Position numbers and translations under genes: made by a program. This document shows positions 1-13,153 of a DNA stretch of 64,000 bases, in pieces (the first letter of the stretch is position 1; each line of letters starts with the position of its first letter). Origin of the DNA: Trichoplusia ni. Lineage: Eukaryota; Arthropoda; Insecta; Lepidoptera; Noctuidae. The notes beneath the pieces were generated by a model. That model did no database searches and had not been told where the DNA came from. It was given only the letters and a program-made list of their open reading frames with translations. Location: assembly GCF_003590095.1 (NCBI RefSeq), contig NC_039483.1, positions 13,082,001 through 13,146,000 of the forward strand. Direction: 5' to 3'.

Positions 1-3000
1 TTACAAACATTTTCGTGAGCTTTTGTCGCTATTACAAGATACATAAGATGGTCAACAATGTTTAAATCAGACTTTCGTCTAAGGCCGTTAAAGATCAGAA
101 TAAATGTGAGTAGATGGGTTGATAGCTAAAACAAAAAAGGACTAAATACCTTGTAAGGCATAAATGTAAGTTACACAATATTTTTAAGATTTCTTTACTG
201 TTCGTCAGATTATAAGGATTTAAGGTTAGGAAGATTTCTTGAAAAATGTTTTAAAGGCAGGACATTTTTAAGTCCTTATAGGTAGGTACGTGGGAACGTC
301 GGTACATACTAAATGCCACCACCACGTCTACGTAATAAAGTGAAACGTATTGTTTTTGCATTGCAATATTTTCAAAATACTTTAACAGATGGTAGCACCT
401 TTAGATTGTGCCAGTTTCGCGAATCCGACTCAAATTTTTTACCACTTTTTTAATGAAAATGAGTATGGTGGGTTGTTATGCTCTGCAGTTGGGTGTTCAT
501 GTTACATGAACGCGATTGAAATGTCTTTCCTTTTTTTAAGCGGATGCTTGGACATTTAATCACAAGGAACGAATTACATGACGCAACGAACGGCAAGTTT
601 AATGCACTTTCTGATTTTGATGTAACGAGCATGATCTGACTGAAACAAACTTAATGGTCCACCGCAACTGTTCTCTGACATGATGCGGTACCGGGAAAAC
701 GGGCAGGGGGAGCCGGGAGCCAATGTGCCCGGGGGAAGGCATGCCAGTGACATTTATCCCTATAGTTTAACAACAAAGGAGTCAGATTTGCTGCGTTATA
801 ATGTCGCGGCAAAGGGCCACCTTTGTTTCAGCGCTCGTTACGATGTGACACGTATGGGGGTGTAACGCTTTCATGGGGTTTTTTATTAATATTTGTTTAG
901 CTAATTTTCTGTTTGCATTTTGATTCCCATTTTAATACGAGTTGGTTTTCAGTCACGTTGTCTCTCAGATTTTGGTTATATGATTGACGTTCACACAAAG
1001 CTTTCAAGTTTTAGTGAGCTTGCTAAATTTTTGGCATCACTATGGTCTAGCATTTTGCCTTTTAACGTGAGATTGAACATCTAATTCAAATATGAAAAGA
1101 ACCACATACCTTGGATAAATTGTTCAAAATTTGATTGAAGTGGAATAGCGATATGTTTTATACAGATCAAGCTTTTTAAAAAAAACAATTTTTGTCATGA
1201 AATTGAAACTCAATTGATCGTTTGAGTTTTAAAAAATTCACACATCTAAAAACAAAGCGTTGCAACGAGGCAATATCCTGTGATAGAATTTATTGATACA
1301 CGAAAGACCTGCGTCATCACCGAAAGCTAAAGTAATGGAAACCCGGCAAAACAAACATTAAACCTAAATTGGAGCGAACGAATTTATTTCGAAACTGTTT
1401 TTATAGCTAAAAACTTTTTTAAACTCCATTCTGTCCTAGTGTTTATTATCTCGTTCATACGAATATGCAAGTGAATACGTTCCATTTAAACTTGGGCCAG
1501 TTTCAAGTTTCCAGTATTATAGTTAAAGAGTGTCTTAATAAGATGTTAAGCAAGCATTGAGATAAAACTTCTAAGTTAATACTTCTATCAAGTGTTTCCG
1601 TTGTGGAAATTGTTCTTTCTTTCCCGACGAGAGTGACTTAAATGAGTTTTTGTGTTCAGGTATCCATTACTGAAGCTAATTAACAGAATGCTATTAATAA
1701 TTTATGTGGCTTGGACAAGGGGGCCTACTACCAATTGTAGTACTGTGGAAGTAAGGCGGTGCATTACACGACTTATAGCGCCATCTCTCTTTCTTAGTAG
1801 CTGTTTTAACCCACTTTTACCTCGACAGATAAGTAGTAAGTTTAAAAAAAAAACGACTAACACAATAAAGAAATGAATTCTTGTTCCGCGGAGGTTTTAC
1901 AAATATTCAAGTCACATGCTCACCTAGACCCAGGACAAGCATTCGTGTATCACATAAATGCTAGTCCTACGCGGAGATCGAAACCACGACACGTCGCGTA
2001 CAGTAGATTAAACGTGGTAATTACCTCACGGCTAAACGTGCACTCAATAAGTAATACATACATAGAATTCTACATTATATAGGTATAAAAATATCAATTG
2101 CAAAATTTTGATCTGAATTACATACACCTAACTAATATTAATACAATAAACCCAGAATTACATAAGATCCTCGCGTGGCTAAGAGTACATTAACATGCTG
2201 TTTATGGCTACAACACTCCTACTGCTGTTAACTACAAAACGAATCAAGTCAAGGTTGTATAAAAATGTATTATGAAACGATTTTGCTTGAATTATGTCGT
2301 TTGAATTAACTTTTATAACACTCCTGATACGAATTGTGGGTTAGAATTATGGCTAAATGTGTTTTGGCTAAGATTTTATTTATAAAGTCTATAATTAAGC
2401 GTTGGATTACCATTATGTAGCCTCTATTTAAGTTTTTTTATCCCTACATGAAATCTTTCTGATATTAATCATAAAATTTTATAAATGCAAAAGTTTGTGA
2501 GTGTTTTTGTGTGTGTGTGGCCTATTGACGGTCAAAATGCTAGGTCTATTTCGATGAACTTTGGTATGGAGGCAGCTGGGACCTAGCTTAAACATATTGG
2601 CTTGGTATCCCACTTCGTTAAAGGTAGATATTTTTTGCAGCAGTAACCGACGTCTAAGCGAGTGAAGCTGCGAACAACAGAGAGTAGCAAATATAGCACA
2701 AGTACGTTTAGGTAGCGTAGATAAGCATAATCCCACACAGCTGTGGTTTCAGCCAAAACGTAAATCATTTTATATCTGCCAGACAAAAGTTTTAACTAAA
2801 TTCCAGCCTCTACTATCCAAAGTTAATTTGAAATTTCGAAAAGAATCACACCAGAGCGATAAGGAATGTACACGAACCAAAAACTGAGTAAACTGAGTTT
2901 AGAAACTCTCTTACTTGTAATTTACCGAAAACGTCATGCAGAAAATCGGGACGCGGGTCGGTATGTGTTCCTCCGTCATAAAAACTGTTATTTGTTTTAA

Positions 3001-6000
3001 GGAATTGGGTAAGTTGCTGATCGTAAAAGAGTTTTTAACAACTCGATAATTCCGTGTTCGCTATCTCTCTAAACAATCTCGAAAACTTCGTAAATAAACG
3101 TAGGCCTACAAACCGGCGTTAAGTACCAATGGAAAGTTAAAATTTCTAGTATATTAGAGTTATTCACTGAGTAAGTCGTATTTCCATAAATAATTCTCTT
3201 TGGAAATACTGTATCCTGAAGATCCTCGTCGATAATTCAAGGTTTGAATAATTCAGCAGTCGTTTTAGGATAATTCCCAAATTGAAGGTTTCACGGTTAC
3301 GCGTCGGCTTTAATGAAGTAAAGTTTTTCCTTCCATTCTTTCTCGTATTCCGGGCCCCTTCACGCCGGGTATTTCGTTTTGGTACAGCGTTCTATCTTGT
3401 CCAATTGAAAGTGAATGTCGGGAGGCACGACACAACGGACTCCTAGCTAAAAGGATTGTCAACTTTTAAACGTACTTGTTTCCTTTTCCGGGAATGGAGA
3501 TATTGTGAGTGTAAGTATTGGGCATTTAAGGAACAAATAACTTTAGAAAATTGTCTCAGTGATGTATGTTCGTGGCTTAAATTGGATCTTTAAGTAAAAG
3601 GTGTTAGCTGAACCATATCTAGTATAAGTAATAAGTAGGTTCTTTTGACTAAAACATTGTAAGTTCACAATTTTCTTCATATTACTTAAGTTCCGATAGA
3701 TTTAGTACTAATGACTTAAGTCGGTAAAACATAAAGGCAAGTTAATACTATATTAGATAATATCGATTTCCATTTGCGGAGAAGTTGATTAGAACAGAAT
3801 TCCGATTGAAAATACTTAAATTAAATGTAGAGGAAAAATTATGTCGTCGACGGGCGATCTAATTAAAAGCGTAAAAAGGTTTTGTGTTCGTCAGAAAAAA
3901 AAGACTACAAAGGTTGACGTCAATAGCGATTTGATAAAAGTATTAAATTTCAGTTACTTTTTATCTTTCCCTTTCGATCTTGATTTAACGTCCTTTGAGG
4001 TCATTACTGAGGCTCACCGGAATGGCTTCGCTTAATGAAGTCGTGAAAGAAAATTGAGTTTAGTTAAAGGGGCGAATTTAATTCGATTTCAAACTTTTTG
4101 AATGAATGTCGCAGTTTAAGAACGCTGGCATCATGAAGCCCGCAAAATAAGATGGAAGCGAAAAATGGGAACTCTGACTTTCGTGGTTAATTAAAATAAA
4201 TTATTCACTGGCCTCTTAAATAGATTGCTTGGCGGCTCCATTACAAATCGTTTCAAGTTAATTTGTGATTCCGGAGTAGACATCTAACGGTTATGATTGA
4301 GTTACCATTACTGCGATGACATTCGTAAACGAATTAAATTGCCATTAAGCTGTTTGCAGCGCGATCCTCTGCGAGTGTTTCAGAGAATTCATTTAATAAG
4401 CAGCTTTGCTCACATCGCACTCTCCTACGAACAAGTCATTTACAAATGCGTCTTAACGAGTAAGCAGCTCGTCTGAAGTTGCCAGTGGCACGCGAACTTC
4501 CGACATTTTAACTAGCACAAAGCTGTTAAGCCCACATTGATTTTATAAGCGGGAAGTCCGTGCCGTGTAGCCGAAGCCTTCAACTTAACCCGATGGCTCA
4601 CCTTAAAGGAATGCCGAGACTTCACTAAACTTAGATAGCCTAACGAAAGTAGTTTGCAACAAGCACTTTCTTATGGCAGAACAGTCTTTCGCCACATTAC
4701 AACTTTCTTTACAACCCAGCTGATTGTAGTTACCGCGCGATTCCCGAATAAATTTTGATATCCTACAAATTATCAATGGCCGTTTATTTTTAAATAAAAT
4801 GCGTCAAGAGTTAACAAGCAAAATCCTTTAAAAACTTTTCGACCAAATTCAATAAGCTGAAGGAAGTTTGTGTTTGTGAAACTCATTGAAATTACCAAAA
4901 ACTTTTATACCACGGCAAAACATTCTTTTTCAGCTTTTGTGGGTCTTCAGAAAAAGGAATTCTTATATAAATTTTCAAGAACTTATATGAAATGTGTTCG
5001 TACTTCAGGGTAAGGGTGCGTTCTGATGGAGTAGGTCCTAGCCTACGGCTTCCTTCCATGTATGTATTTCGATACATACTTGCTATTTTTATTCAGTTAA
5101 AATGAGCAAGTTTGTGTTATTAACTTATCAAACAGAATCTTTTATTTTATATCTTTTGTTTAGCAATAAATTAGTTATAAGTATGACTACGCCGTTAAAA
5201 TGAAAATACAGAATACATAAATTAAATAATAATTTCAACTTAAAGACATTGATACATACCTGCACCCATTACTAAACCTCATTACACTTTTAAAAAGTAA
5301 CGTTTTAAAAGTGCTTACAAAAAGCCTCTTTGGAATAAAAACTTCTGATTTTATTACACTTTTTTTTGTCGACAGTACCTTTAGTGTGTTTATTTCACGT
5401 TTTCTCATGTATATTGCATACACCACACTTTCTTCGTGAGTAATAGTACGCGACCTTTAACATAGACCAATTTACTAAAGGCTAAGGCCAAACTACGATT
5501 TGCACTAATCGGATTGTAATCAAACTAATAGGTCCCGATGTTCAAATAATTTGTTTTATATTGTTCTATTTCAGGGCACTGATAGCCTATGACGTATTAT
5601 CCTATAATTTTTAAAGTAAACCTCCTTCAAATAGGATTAATTTATATATTATTCTTTTATTCTTGTTTTTTGAACTTCGGACTGGATGAATCGATTTGGT
5701 CTCAAAAATATCATCAAATTTGTCTCACTAGTTTTAATTTGAAGTCGGTTGTTGATTATTATTGATCTTAAACACGGAAGCATGACTTTCATAAGTAACA
5801 GTGAAGTATACATTTAGAAAATGAAATAACAGTATGTAATCAAATAAAACAAAAGACAACAAGAAGCAACAGCTAAATTACCTACATTCAGGAACTCGGC
5901 GATCCTGTTTTGTTTTTAAATATACAACATTTACGCAGAATTTAAAAGTTGTAAAACTTTTTTAGTAGTTCTAAAGTGTAATTTGGAAGACTAGAAGGCT

Positions 6001-6261
6001 CTTCATTAAAAGTCTGAGCAACGGGCCCTTATACATACAATAACAATAATATAACAAGTGCCGAATCTCCGCTAAGTTTGGAAACTGCATCATGGTTAAG
6101 GACTGACATCGCTACCCGAAAATGTTATGAAACTTTTTGAGTTGTTATTTATAGTCGGCTCCTTGTTTTGTACTGCATGATACCGTCTTAAAAGGATTTA
6201 CATGTTTAGGACAATGCTAGGTTGAAGAATAATTGTTTTAAACGGGTTTTTCGCAGGTGAG
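1..6261. other. No recognised gene
   Basis: AT-rich sequence without a recognisable coding exon. A GC-richer island at 680-865 has a 61-codon open frame without known motifs; further islands lie near 3300-3440 and 4200-4750. These could be conserved non-coding elements. The only recognisable repeat is the fragment at 5668. Confidence 0.6.
5668..5752 (+). repeat. Repeat fragment related to that at 53655
   Basis: ACTTCGGACTGGATGAATCG at the left and AATTTGAAGTCGGTTG at the right match the ends of the 53655 copy, with most of the middle missing. Confidence 0.35.
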
Positions 6262-6440
6262 TTCAAAATCAAAATCAAAAGGCATTTATTCAAATTAGGC
6301 TACTAAGTAGCACTTTTTGAAGGTCAGCACCATTTACATTGGACAGCACCCAGTTTCGCCCACCCTTCACCGCTTCCTAAGTGCTTTTGCTGTGAGAGAA
6401 GAAACGAAGAAACAGTTGCTATAGGCACTTATGGAGATTG
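6262..6440 (-). mobile_element. 3' end of a CR1/L2-type retroelement or SINE
   Basis: On the minus strand the segment ends AATAAATGCCTTTTGATTTT followed by TTTTGA-type repeats, the tail typical of lepidopteran CR1/L2-group elements and the SINEs that borrow their tails. The preceding part (GTGCTACTTAGTAGCCTAAT) also fits. The left limit is uncertain. Confidence 0.5.
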
Positions 6441-6934
6441 TGGTTCTTTTCTATTTTTTTTTGGCTATAATCGTCATTCATCATTTTCTTACGGCGTGAC
6501 TTCCATAGCAAGTAACCCGCCCAAGTGGCAAGAACTTTTAGACTTTAACAATTAATCTTAAAGATTTTATAGCCAATTAAATTATTTTGATGACGTCGTT
6601 TCGAATAAAACTGGCGTATCGTTCGATTTTTGTGTTCAAGTTTTGTTTATTTTAGGCGGTCGTTAAGCCAATAACGTGGGCGTTTCATTAGGGATGTGGA
6701 CCATTCCACCATCAAGCAAATGAGGCCCTATCAAACATTACATTTAAATATTGAGGCGAATTCACGTTTTATCGCTATTACGAAAGTACCTATAGTGTAG
6801 CTATTTTGATTAATTTTTTTGTATTATTTATTTCAAACTGTGCTTCAAAGGTACTCACTTAGCGAAAAACAAAAGCAATCAGATTCAGAATAGCACCAAA
6901 TGGGGACGGGATGACGAGGCTGAATACTGAAAAA

Positions 6935-6974
6935 TACTGTTCCACTTTGTTTAGTAACACAAAGTGGAACAGTA
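6935..6974. repeat. Perfect 16-bp inverted repeat with 8-base loop
   Basis: Arms TACTGTTCCACTTTGT (6935-6950) and ACAAAGTGGAACAGTA (6959-6974) around TTAGTAAC. Pairing does not extend clearly outward, so it is shorter than a usual microRNA precursor. Confidence 0.9.
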
Positions 6975-9900
6975 GTTTTAAACCTAGTCAACCTAATGCG
7001 AACCTAACGCGAGCAAAAACCTAAGCAAAAGCATCGATTTTAATACCAAATGACGGTTCGAACAGAGTAGGCAAGTGCAGGGTATTGGTTAATGCTAACA
7101 CTCGTGCACTGAACAGGTGCCTGCGGTGTCCTTGTGAGCTATAAACTGTGTTCTATGCGCTTCTGCAATGGACACATTTTACTCTCTTTACCGTCTGATA
7201 AAGTCCGACAGTCCTTTGTTCTCCGGCTGTTCTTGAAAATTTAAAAGCGGTCCTTCCAGTAAATTCGCGTTGAACGCAGAGCCTCGGCCCGAGATACCGG
7301 CCGATGAATAAATTATTTTAGCACATATGTCTATGTAAATACATACGGACACGGTAAGCATGCATACATTAGCGTGCTTTAAATTAAATGCTGTGTAAAA
7401 TTTTATATTATACGTAATGTTTTATTAGTGTGCAGAGCTCGCCTTTCTACTCGGACACTAATTAATGCTGAAATCTGAATTGTATTCGGCTAAATAAACA
7501 TTTATGTCTATTATGTGCAGCAATTAATAAATTAATCATTTAAGATCTTTCGTTTCAGAAAGCAGGTTCGACATGTGATAAGTTCAAATTCTGGCACTAA
7601 GCACGTCCAATTTCCAAACCATACTGCTTCAGAATTTAGTTCACAAAGAAAGTCAGTGGTGCGAATGATGGCAATCTGTACGTGAGGATTTTCAGGGTAT
7701 CTCAGAGCCAATCAGCTAATACCTACATACATTAGACACCCGCCAGCTTAACATACTCTCCAAACTTTAGAGGATTTAGGTCCCTCATCCGAATGTCTGT
7801 CGGACTAATCGTGGCTTAGCCGAATGCTTGTGAATCCGAATAATCGTGCCAATTGAATGATCCGAATATTCATAGGTAAATCGGGTTCGTCCAAAAATGT
7901 TTGCATATGGAACGGCAAATCGTATTTTTTACGTCCAAGCTTTTATGTCAGTTAAATCCCAGTAAAAAGCGAGAGCTTGCGCGCTTGGTGAGACGGGGAT
8001 CTCCGAAGCTTCAATGTTCGCTGTCCAATGGGAGGGACGATAAGGACCAATACTCTCTGCTGGCTAGTCTGTTTGTATTGTATTTAGCTTATGCTATGAC
8101 ACGAGCGTTATATTATCTGTTCCATGCACAGCTGCACAACGATCTGGCTGTGTATTTGTACTGTTTACTTTGGTAACAAAATAAACGCAATAATACTAAA
8201 ATATTTTTAAAATTTATATTTTAAAATTAAGTAGTTATTAAGCTACACATTAAGTTATAGTAAGTATATATTGTTGTAAAAATATAACAATACATACAAA
8301 GAAATAAAAAATCGAAATAGACCTAATAACATGGAGTCCGTATAAAAGTTTGTAAAAACTCATTGTTTTAATCTAACCAAAAACAGTTAACAGTCCGATA
8401 CAAATAAAACCACAGTATTTGTGTTGTTGGCTCTGCACTGGTATACCAGCCAGTCTGAATCTGTTATCCTTTTTATGTAGCATTTCCATTTTACGAGTGT
8501 AGTGTGCGGCGCTAGACTAGTGCCCTCATATTCTACAAAATATTCGAAGGACCTAACTAACTGGCCGTACAGTCGGCCGGCGAATGTCGTAACATAAACT
8601 AAATATGTTTCCGCCTTAAACCCATAATACAACTCGTATTTACCTGCGGCCATCTTTATTTCTTCACTTGGAAGAATATTTACGTTGGTTGCGGTCAGGC
8701 TTTCAGATTTATTTATAGTTAAAGTCATTGTTATAGAGCTGTTTGCACCGTCGCGGTTTTATGTCAGGATTTTAAGGTTCGATCTCAATTATATGTTTTT
8801 TCTTAATTATTGTAGAACGCCTTTAACAAACAGGGAAGAAAAGCATCGTGACGAATCCTGGATTCCAAATATTGAGATCTGAAACCTGCGGTGAGCTAGA
8901 GAGGTAATGAATCATAAAACCTACCTCATTTAGGCTGGTATTATTTAACGGATAGCTTTTATTAAAACACAAACTAATGAACACTATCTATCTATAACTG
9001 TTTTGTATATCATCGACCTAATGATTATAATTCATCTTCCGTGTAAGCTCTGAACTATTTATGAATTGGTATTGATTGAATGTTGTAAATGAATACTAAA
9101 ATAACGATACTCACATCAAATTGCTGCAATTAGTTTCGCTAATAATGGGAAATGTATAGACTTGTCACATATCCAAACCAGATTTGCATGCTGATGACGT
9201 TGTCATTAAATAATTTGAATGTAGTATAACCTTATTAATTTGATAAATGGTTTTGGAGGTGAAATTCTAAACATAATTAAGTGCTGGACGAAAGGAAAGA
9301 TTTTGCGTTAATATAGTTTTAAAACTATAATGGGTGTTTAGCTTAACAAGAAGTATTTTCAACAAAGAACTTTGAATTTATAACACCACAAACAGCTTCA
9401 GAACTATTGAAAGTCAATAAAAGCATGCAGGTTTAAAATTTACCGCTCCATTAACCGTAAGTATAACACTGCAATACTTTTTAGTGTCGTATAAAGTATA
9501 GAGGCTGAACATGTACATGTAGAGGTAATGGACCGAAACTGCGGTTGCGGGATCATAATATTTCCATAATACATATCAATAATATCGATGATGGCTTTGT
9601 GCCCGGCGCCTTGCCCGCCGACCCGTCTTGGGTTATAAAGAGGTATTAAAATTGCAGCGATGCAGCCGACCCGCCAGCTTAGCGCAGGGTTGCTGTGTTA
9701 CACCAGAATATCCCGTTGCACGAGTTCAGGAGATTATTTTATACCACTTAGACTAAATCTTTGGTGCATTTTGGGTATTAAAGCTTCAGGTTGGTGTTTA
9801 TTAAATGTGAAAGTGATTTTAATAAATAATGCGAGGAGTAAATTTTTAGCCTACTTTTCCCATAATCTGTAGCATTTCGAAGAGCATTTGTAACTTTCGG

Positions 9901-11397
9901 CCTATTAAGAAACTTACATGATTTTATAGTGAAATTCTGTCCCGAGTGCTACTTTAAAAAAATATAAGTTATATGTACGAGCATAAATAAGTTTATAACA
10001 CAATTTACAACCTACAAACATTGTTAATAAGTATGTAATAAAAGTAAAAATGTAACACACCAACACTATAAAGTTACCAAGTAAAGCTACGTCAGAGTTA
10101 TAATATGAACGGAGTTATAACTTAAGAAATGTACTTAACAACCCTAGCTTAGTGCTTATTCACATAGATCGCGAATTACGACCCCGATGTTACAGCGAAA
10201 AAACAATTGCGAAACAAAACCTCAAATAAGCACAATTTTATAAATGAAAGGAAATTTAAAAAGATGAAAGGAAAATAATAAATTAAAATTGTTGCCCAAG
10301 TAATTGTCATTGAACTTAGTATCTTTGAGTGTGTATTTAAAATACATTTAAGGCATTTGCCTAGTAATGATTTTTAAGGAATTTCAGTGATTGTCAATAA
10401 TCCAACCCATAAGCTTCAACAAATCTATGCTACTTTAGGGTTCAGTCACCTTCTTTTAAAACTTTTTTTTCAGAATGCAGGTACATTCTGAAAAAATAAA
10501 AAAATCTATTCAGCTTAAAGCAACCGCTTACAAGCAAAGATTGTTATTAAAGTTAGGTTACTGTATTTTTTCAACACTACAATACATTCGAATAGAAATA
10601 AAAAGATTAAGCTACTTACCATAGCATGCTATATTATTTCATCTGTATCATTCTACAATAACCATTTCCATTGATTCTATGTAATGATTTAGTATACAGC
10701 CTCAATATCGCAGTACATAATATTTAGTTGATCACAATGTTAACAGAGGTTATACATCTTCGGTTCAATATTTTATCGCTCATGAGCAGGTGTAAAGCGC
10801 ACCGTTCTATGCGACGAAGAAAGCATGTTGACAAATGATTCTGATACAAAATGCGGCGGGCAATATGTTGGCTACAATTTAAAGTATAATCGCGTGTTCT
10901 TTTTTGGTGAAGCTGTGAAAAAAGGTTGAGCTTCTCTGAGAATGAAATAAGTATTTACTGTGTGGCTGTCTGGATAAGGCCTGTTGCCTAAACTCGTTGA
11001 ATGTTGATTACAAATTATCTTTATTAGATTTTCTTTATTTTTGGGGTTTATTAAAGCCGGTTGTAGTACTTAATATCTTCGAAATAAATGACTTCATGTC
11101 TCTATATTATAATAGCTACATACATATTACGTATTTACATATTGTTCCATTACTAAACAAATAACGTTAAGAGAGGAAAACACAACTCAAATACTTTACA
11201 AATAATATTGAAAAGATATAAAATGTCGATGAAACGTCTTATGCAAATAAACTTGACAGGAAATGAACCCGATACCCTTCGGAAGGCCAAACAGCCACTG
11301 CACCGGTCGGGTCTGTTTATCTTTGAACCGTATTACACACTTGAACGTCTGTCGGTTGGGACATAGATGAATTTCACCCAACCCTCACAGGTCGCTT

Positions 11398-11730
11398 ACT
11401 TTTAGGGTACCGTAATCAAAGGCAAAAACTGTGGTACTAAGGTAAAAACGTCTTTCCGTCAGTCTGTCACTATAATATGGTGTATATCATGAAGTTCTAC
11501 AGTTCGACAGTTGAAATTTTCACTTTTTTTTTTAGCCAATATCACAATGAAAAATATGTTCAGAAAACGTTGGAAAAGACATAAATTTGTTGGGTGAGAA
11601 ATGAATTCGTAGATACCCGAAAATGTATATGTCAATCAACCGATTTGCTTTTCATTAGCCTATTTGTACGGAACCCAATCGGGAGTCCGACTTGCTCTTG
11701 AGCGGTTCTTATTTTACGTTATTTATTATG
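11398..11730 (+). repeat. Degenerate copy of the lepidopteran AGGGTTCCGTA-type interspersed repeat
   Basis: Starts AGGGTACCGTAATCAAAGGC, contains CAGTCTGTCACTATAA and CGACAGTTGAAATTTTCAC, and ends GTACGGAACCCAATCGGGAG then TCCGACTTGCTCTTGAGCGG. This order of blocks is that of an abundant non-coding repeat in moths. It is divergent. Confidence 0.5.
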
Positions 11731-13051
11731 TCCGGGTACTACCTACCGACGGCATAAATAATGACACGTTACTTATCGTTTTAACTTAGGCTCATTTAGT
11801 ATTTTAGGTCGAAAATATTGAGATGGAACTGACCCAAATTAGTTCTAACATCGATGTGGATTGCTACATTATCGTGTAAACAATGTTAGCGCATGTAAAG
11901 CTAACGTTGTCTAGCCATTATTAAGCTACTGCTTCAGAATATAATGAAGGTTAGGAATTTAGTTATTTATTTTATTAGTACAAAGTGTTGTTTTCTTCGA
12001 AAATAGGTGACGAAAAAAATTAAATAGGTACATCATTGTAACTCTTCTGTATCTCATTTTCATATTCGTATCCAAAATTCTTAGTAGTTTGCTAAGTTTT
12101 AAGGCTAAACGCCAAAGAATTGCTATTCTTCGCAAGTTAAACGTTAGCTGGAAGTTAATATGTGTGAGAGTTATTAAAAACTGGATTCCATTTTTAAACT
12201 CTACAAAAATATTAAGTTTTCAAATCAGACTTGAAAATATTCTTGGCGCTTTCATTATTTTGTACTATTACAGTTATTTAAATAGCGTTATTTATGTTTG
12301 TTATGTGACCTGCATCTCACCAGCTTTTAATTTTTCCTCGAGCATCAACATGTTGATGAAAAACGAATATTAAAAGTGGAACGCCGTGTCACCGATAACT
12401 TAGTTTACCCGTAAAAGCTGCCAGCGTATATTTTTATACTAATCTTGTTAAAAGTGTCGGCCGCATCAATCTACCGAGCTGTCTACTTAATTACTATTGA
12501 TCTAAACATCGACACTACTATTAACCCTTTCAATGTCATCGTGTATTTATATCCAGGAGTGCACGAGGCCGGAAGTAGACTGCAGTGCAGTCGAGGCCTT
12601 GGTAGAATTTATGGGCTGGCCTGCTAGCCGGGGACACAGAGTGATCGCGTTGACCGGCTCGATCCCTAATAAATAACTGCAACCAACCTTCGCAACGACA
12701 AAGCGGCACATACCATAGTTTTTTCGTGGCCAAACTGCATTCACCGACATACAATTGATTCGGAATCTTGATTAATAGAATTCTTTACTGGAAAACGAAG
12801 CTAGATTGCGGTAGTAAATGTATCACCCGTTGTTCCCAATGATACGTACTCCAATAAAAGAAACATTTTCGTCTTGTTTGTACGTCGCATGATAATGGAG
12901 TTTTTCTTTATTTACCAAAGTAAAAAGATATTATGTTTGCTTCTATCTTGATATTGTTTTCGTGTACGAAACTATTATTGTGTAGTTGTTTGCTTACATA
13001 ACAGATTATTGCCTACTCTATCACCTTTACTAGTCCGCCCATTGTTTTTAG

Positions 13052-13153
13052 ATGTTGTGAAAATAAACTACGAGGCTCACGTGGAAACCTGGCATGGACC
13101 AAAGAGAATAAACTACAAAGATAACAAGATAATCGCGTCCGAAGTTTCCTATT
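13052..13153 (+). CDS. Candidate internal coding exon of unknown gene
   Basis: A good acceptor (pyrimidine-rich, CCATTGTTTTTAG) and a strong donor (TATT/GTAAGT) bound a 102-base open segment. In one frame it reads VVKINYEAHVETWHGPKRI then NYKDNKIIASEVSY, rich in charged residues. I do not recognise the family. No partner exon in matching phase was found, so it may be chance. Confidence 0.2.

Noticed and set aside
8387..8728. 113-codon minus-strand frame, the longest outside the RT and serpin
   Set aside because: No recognisable domain; codon use and context do not separate it from a chance frame. It might still be real.
12536..12754. Overlapping minus-strand frames in a GC-richer patch
   Set aside because: No domain, no clear splice sites, and two frames equally open, which fits base composition and not coding.
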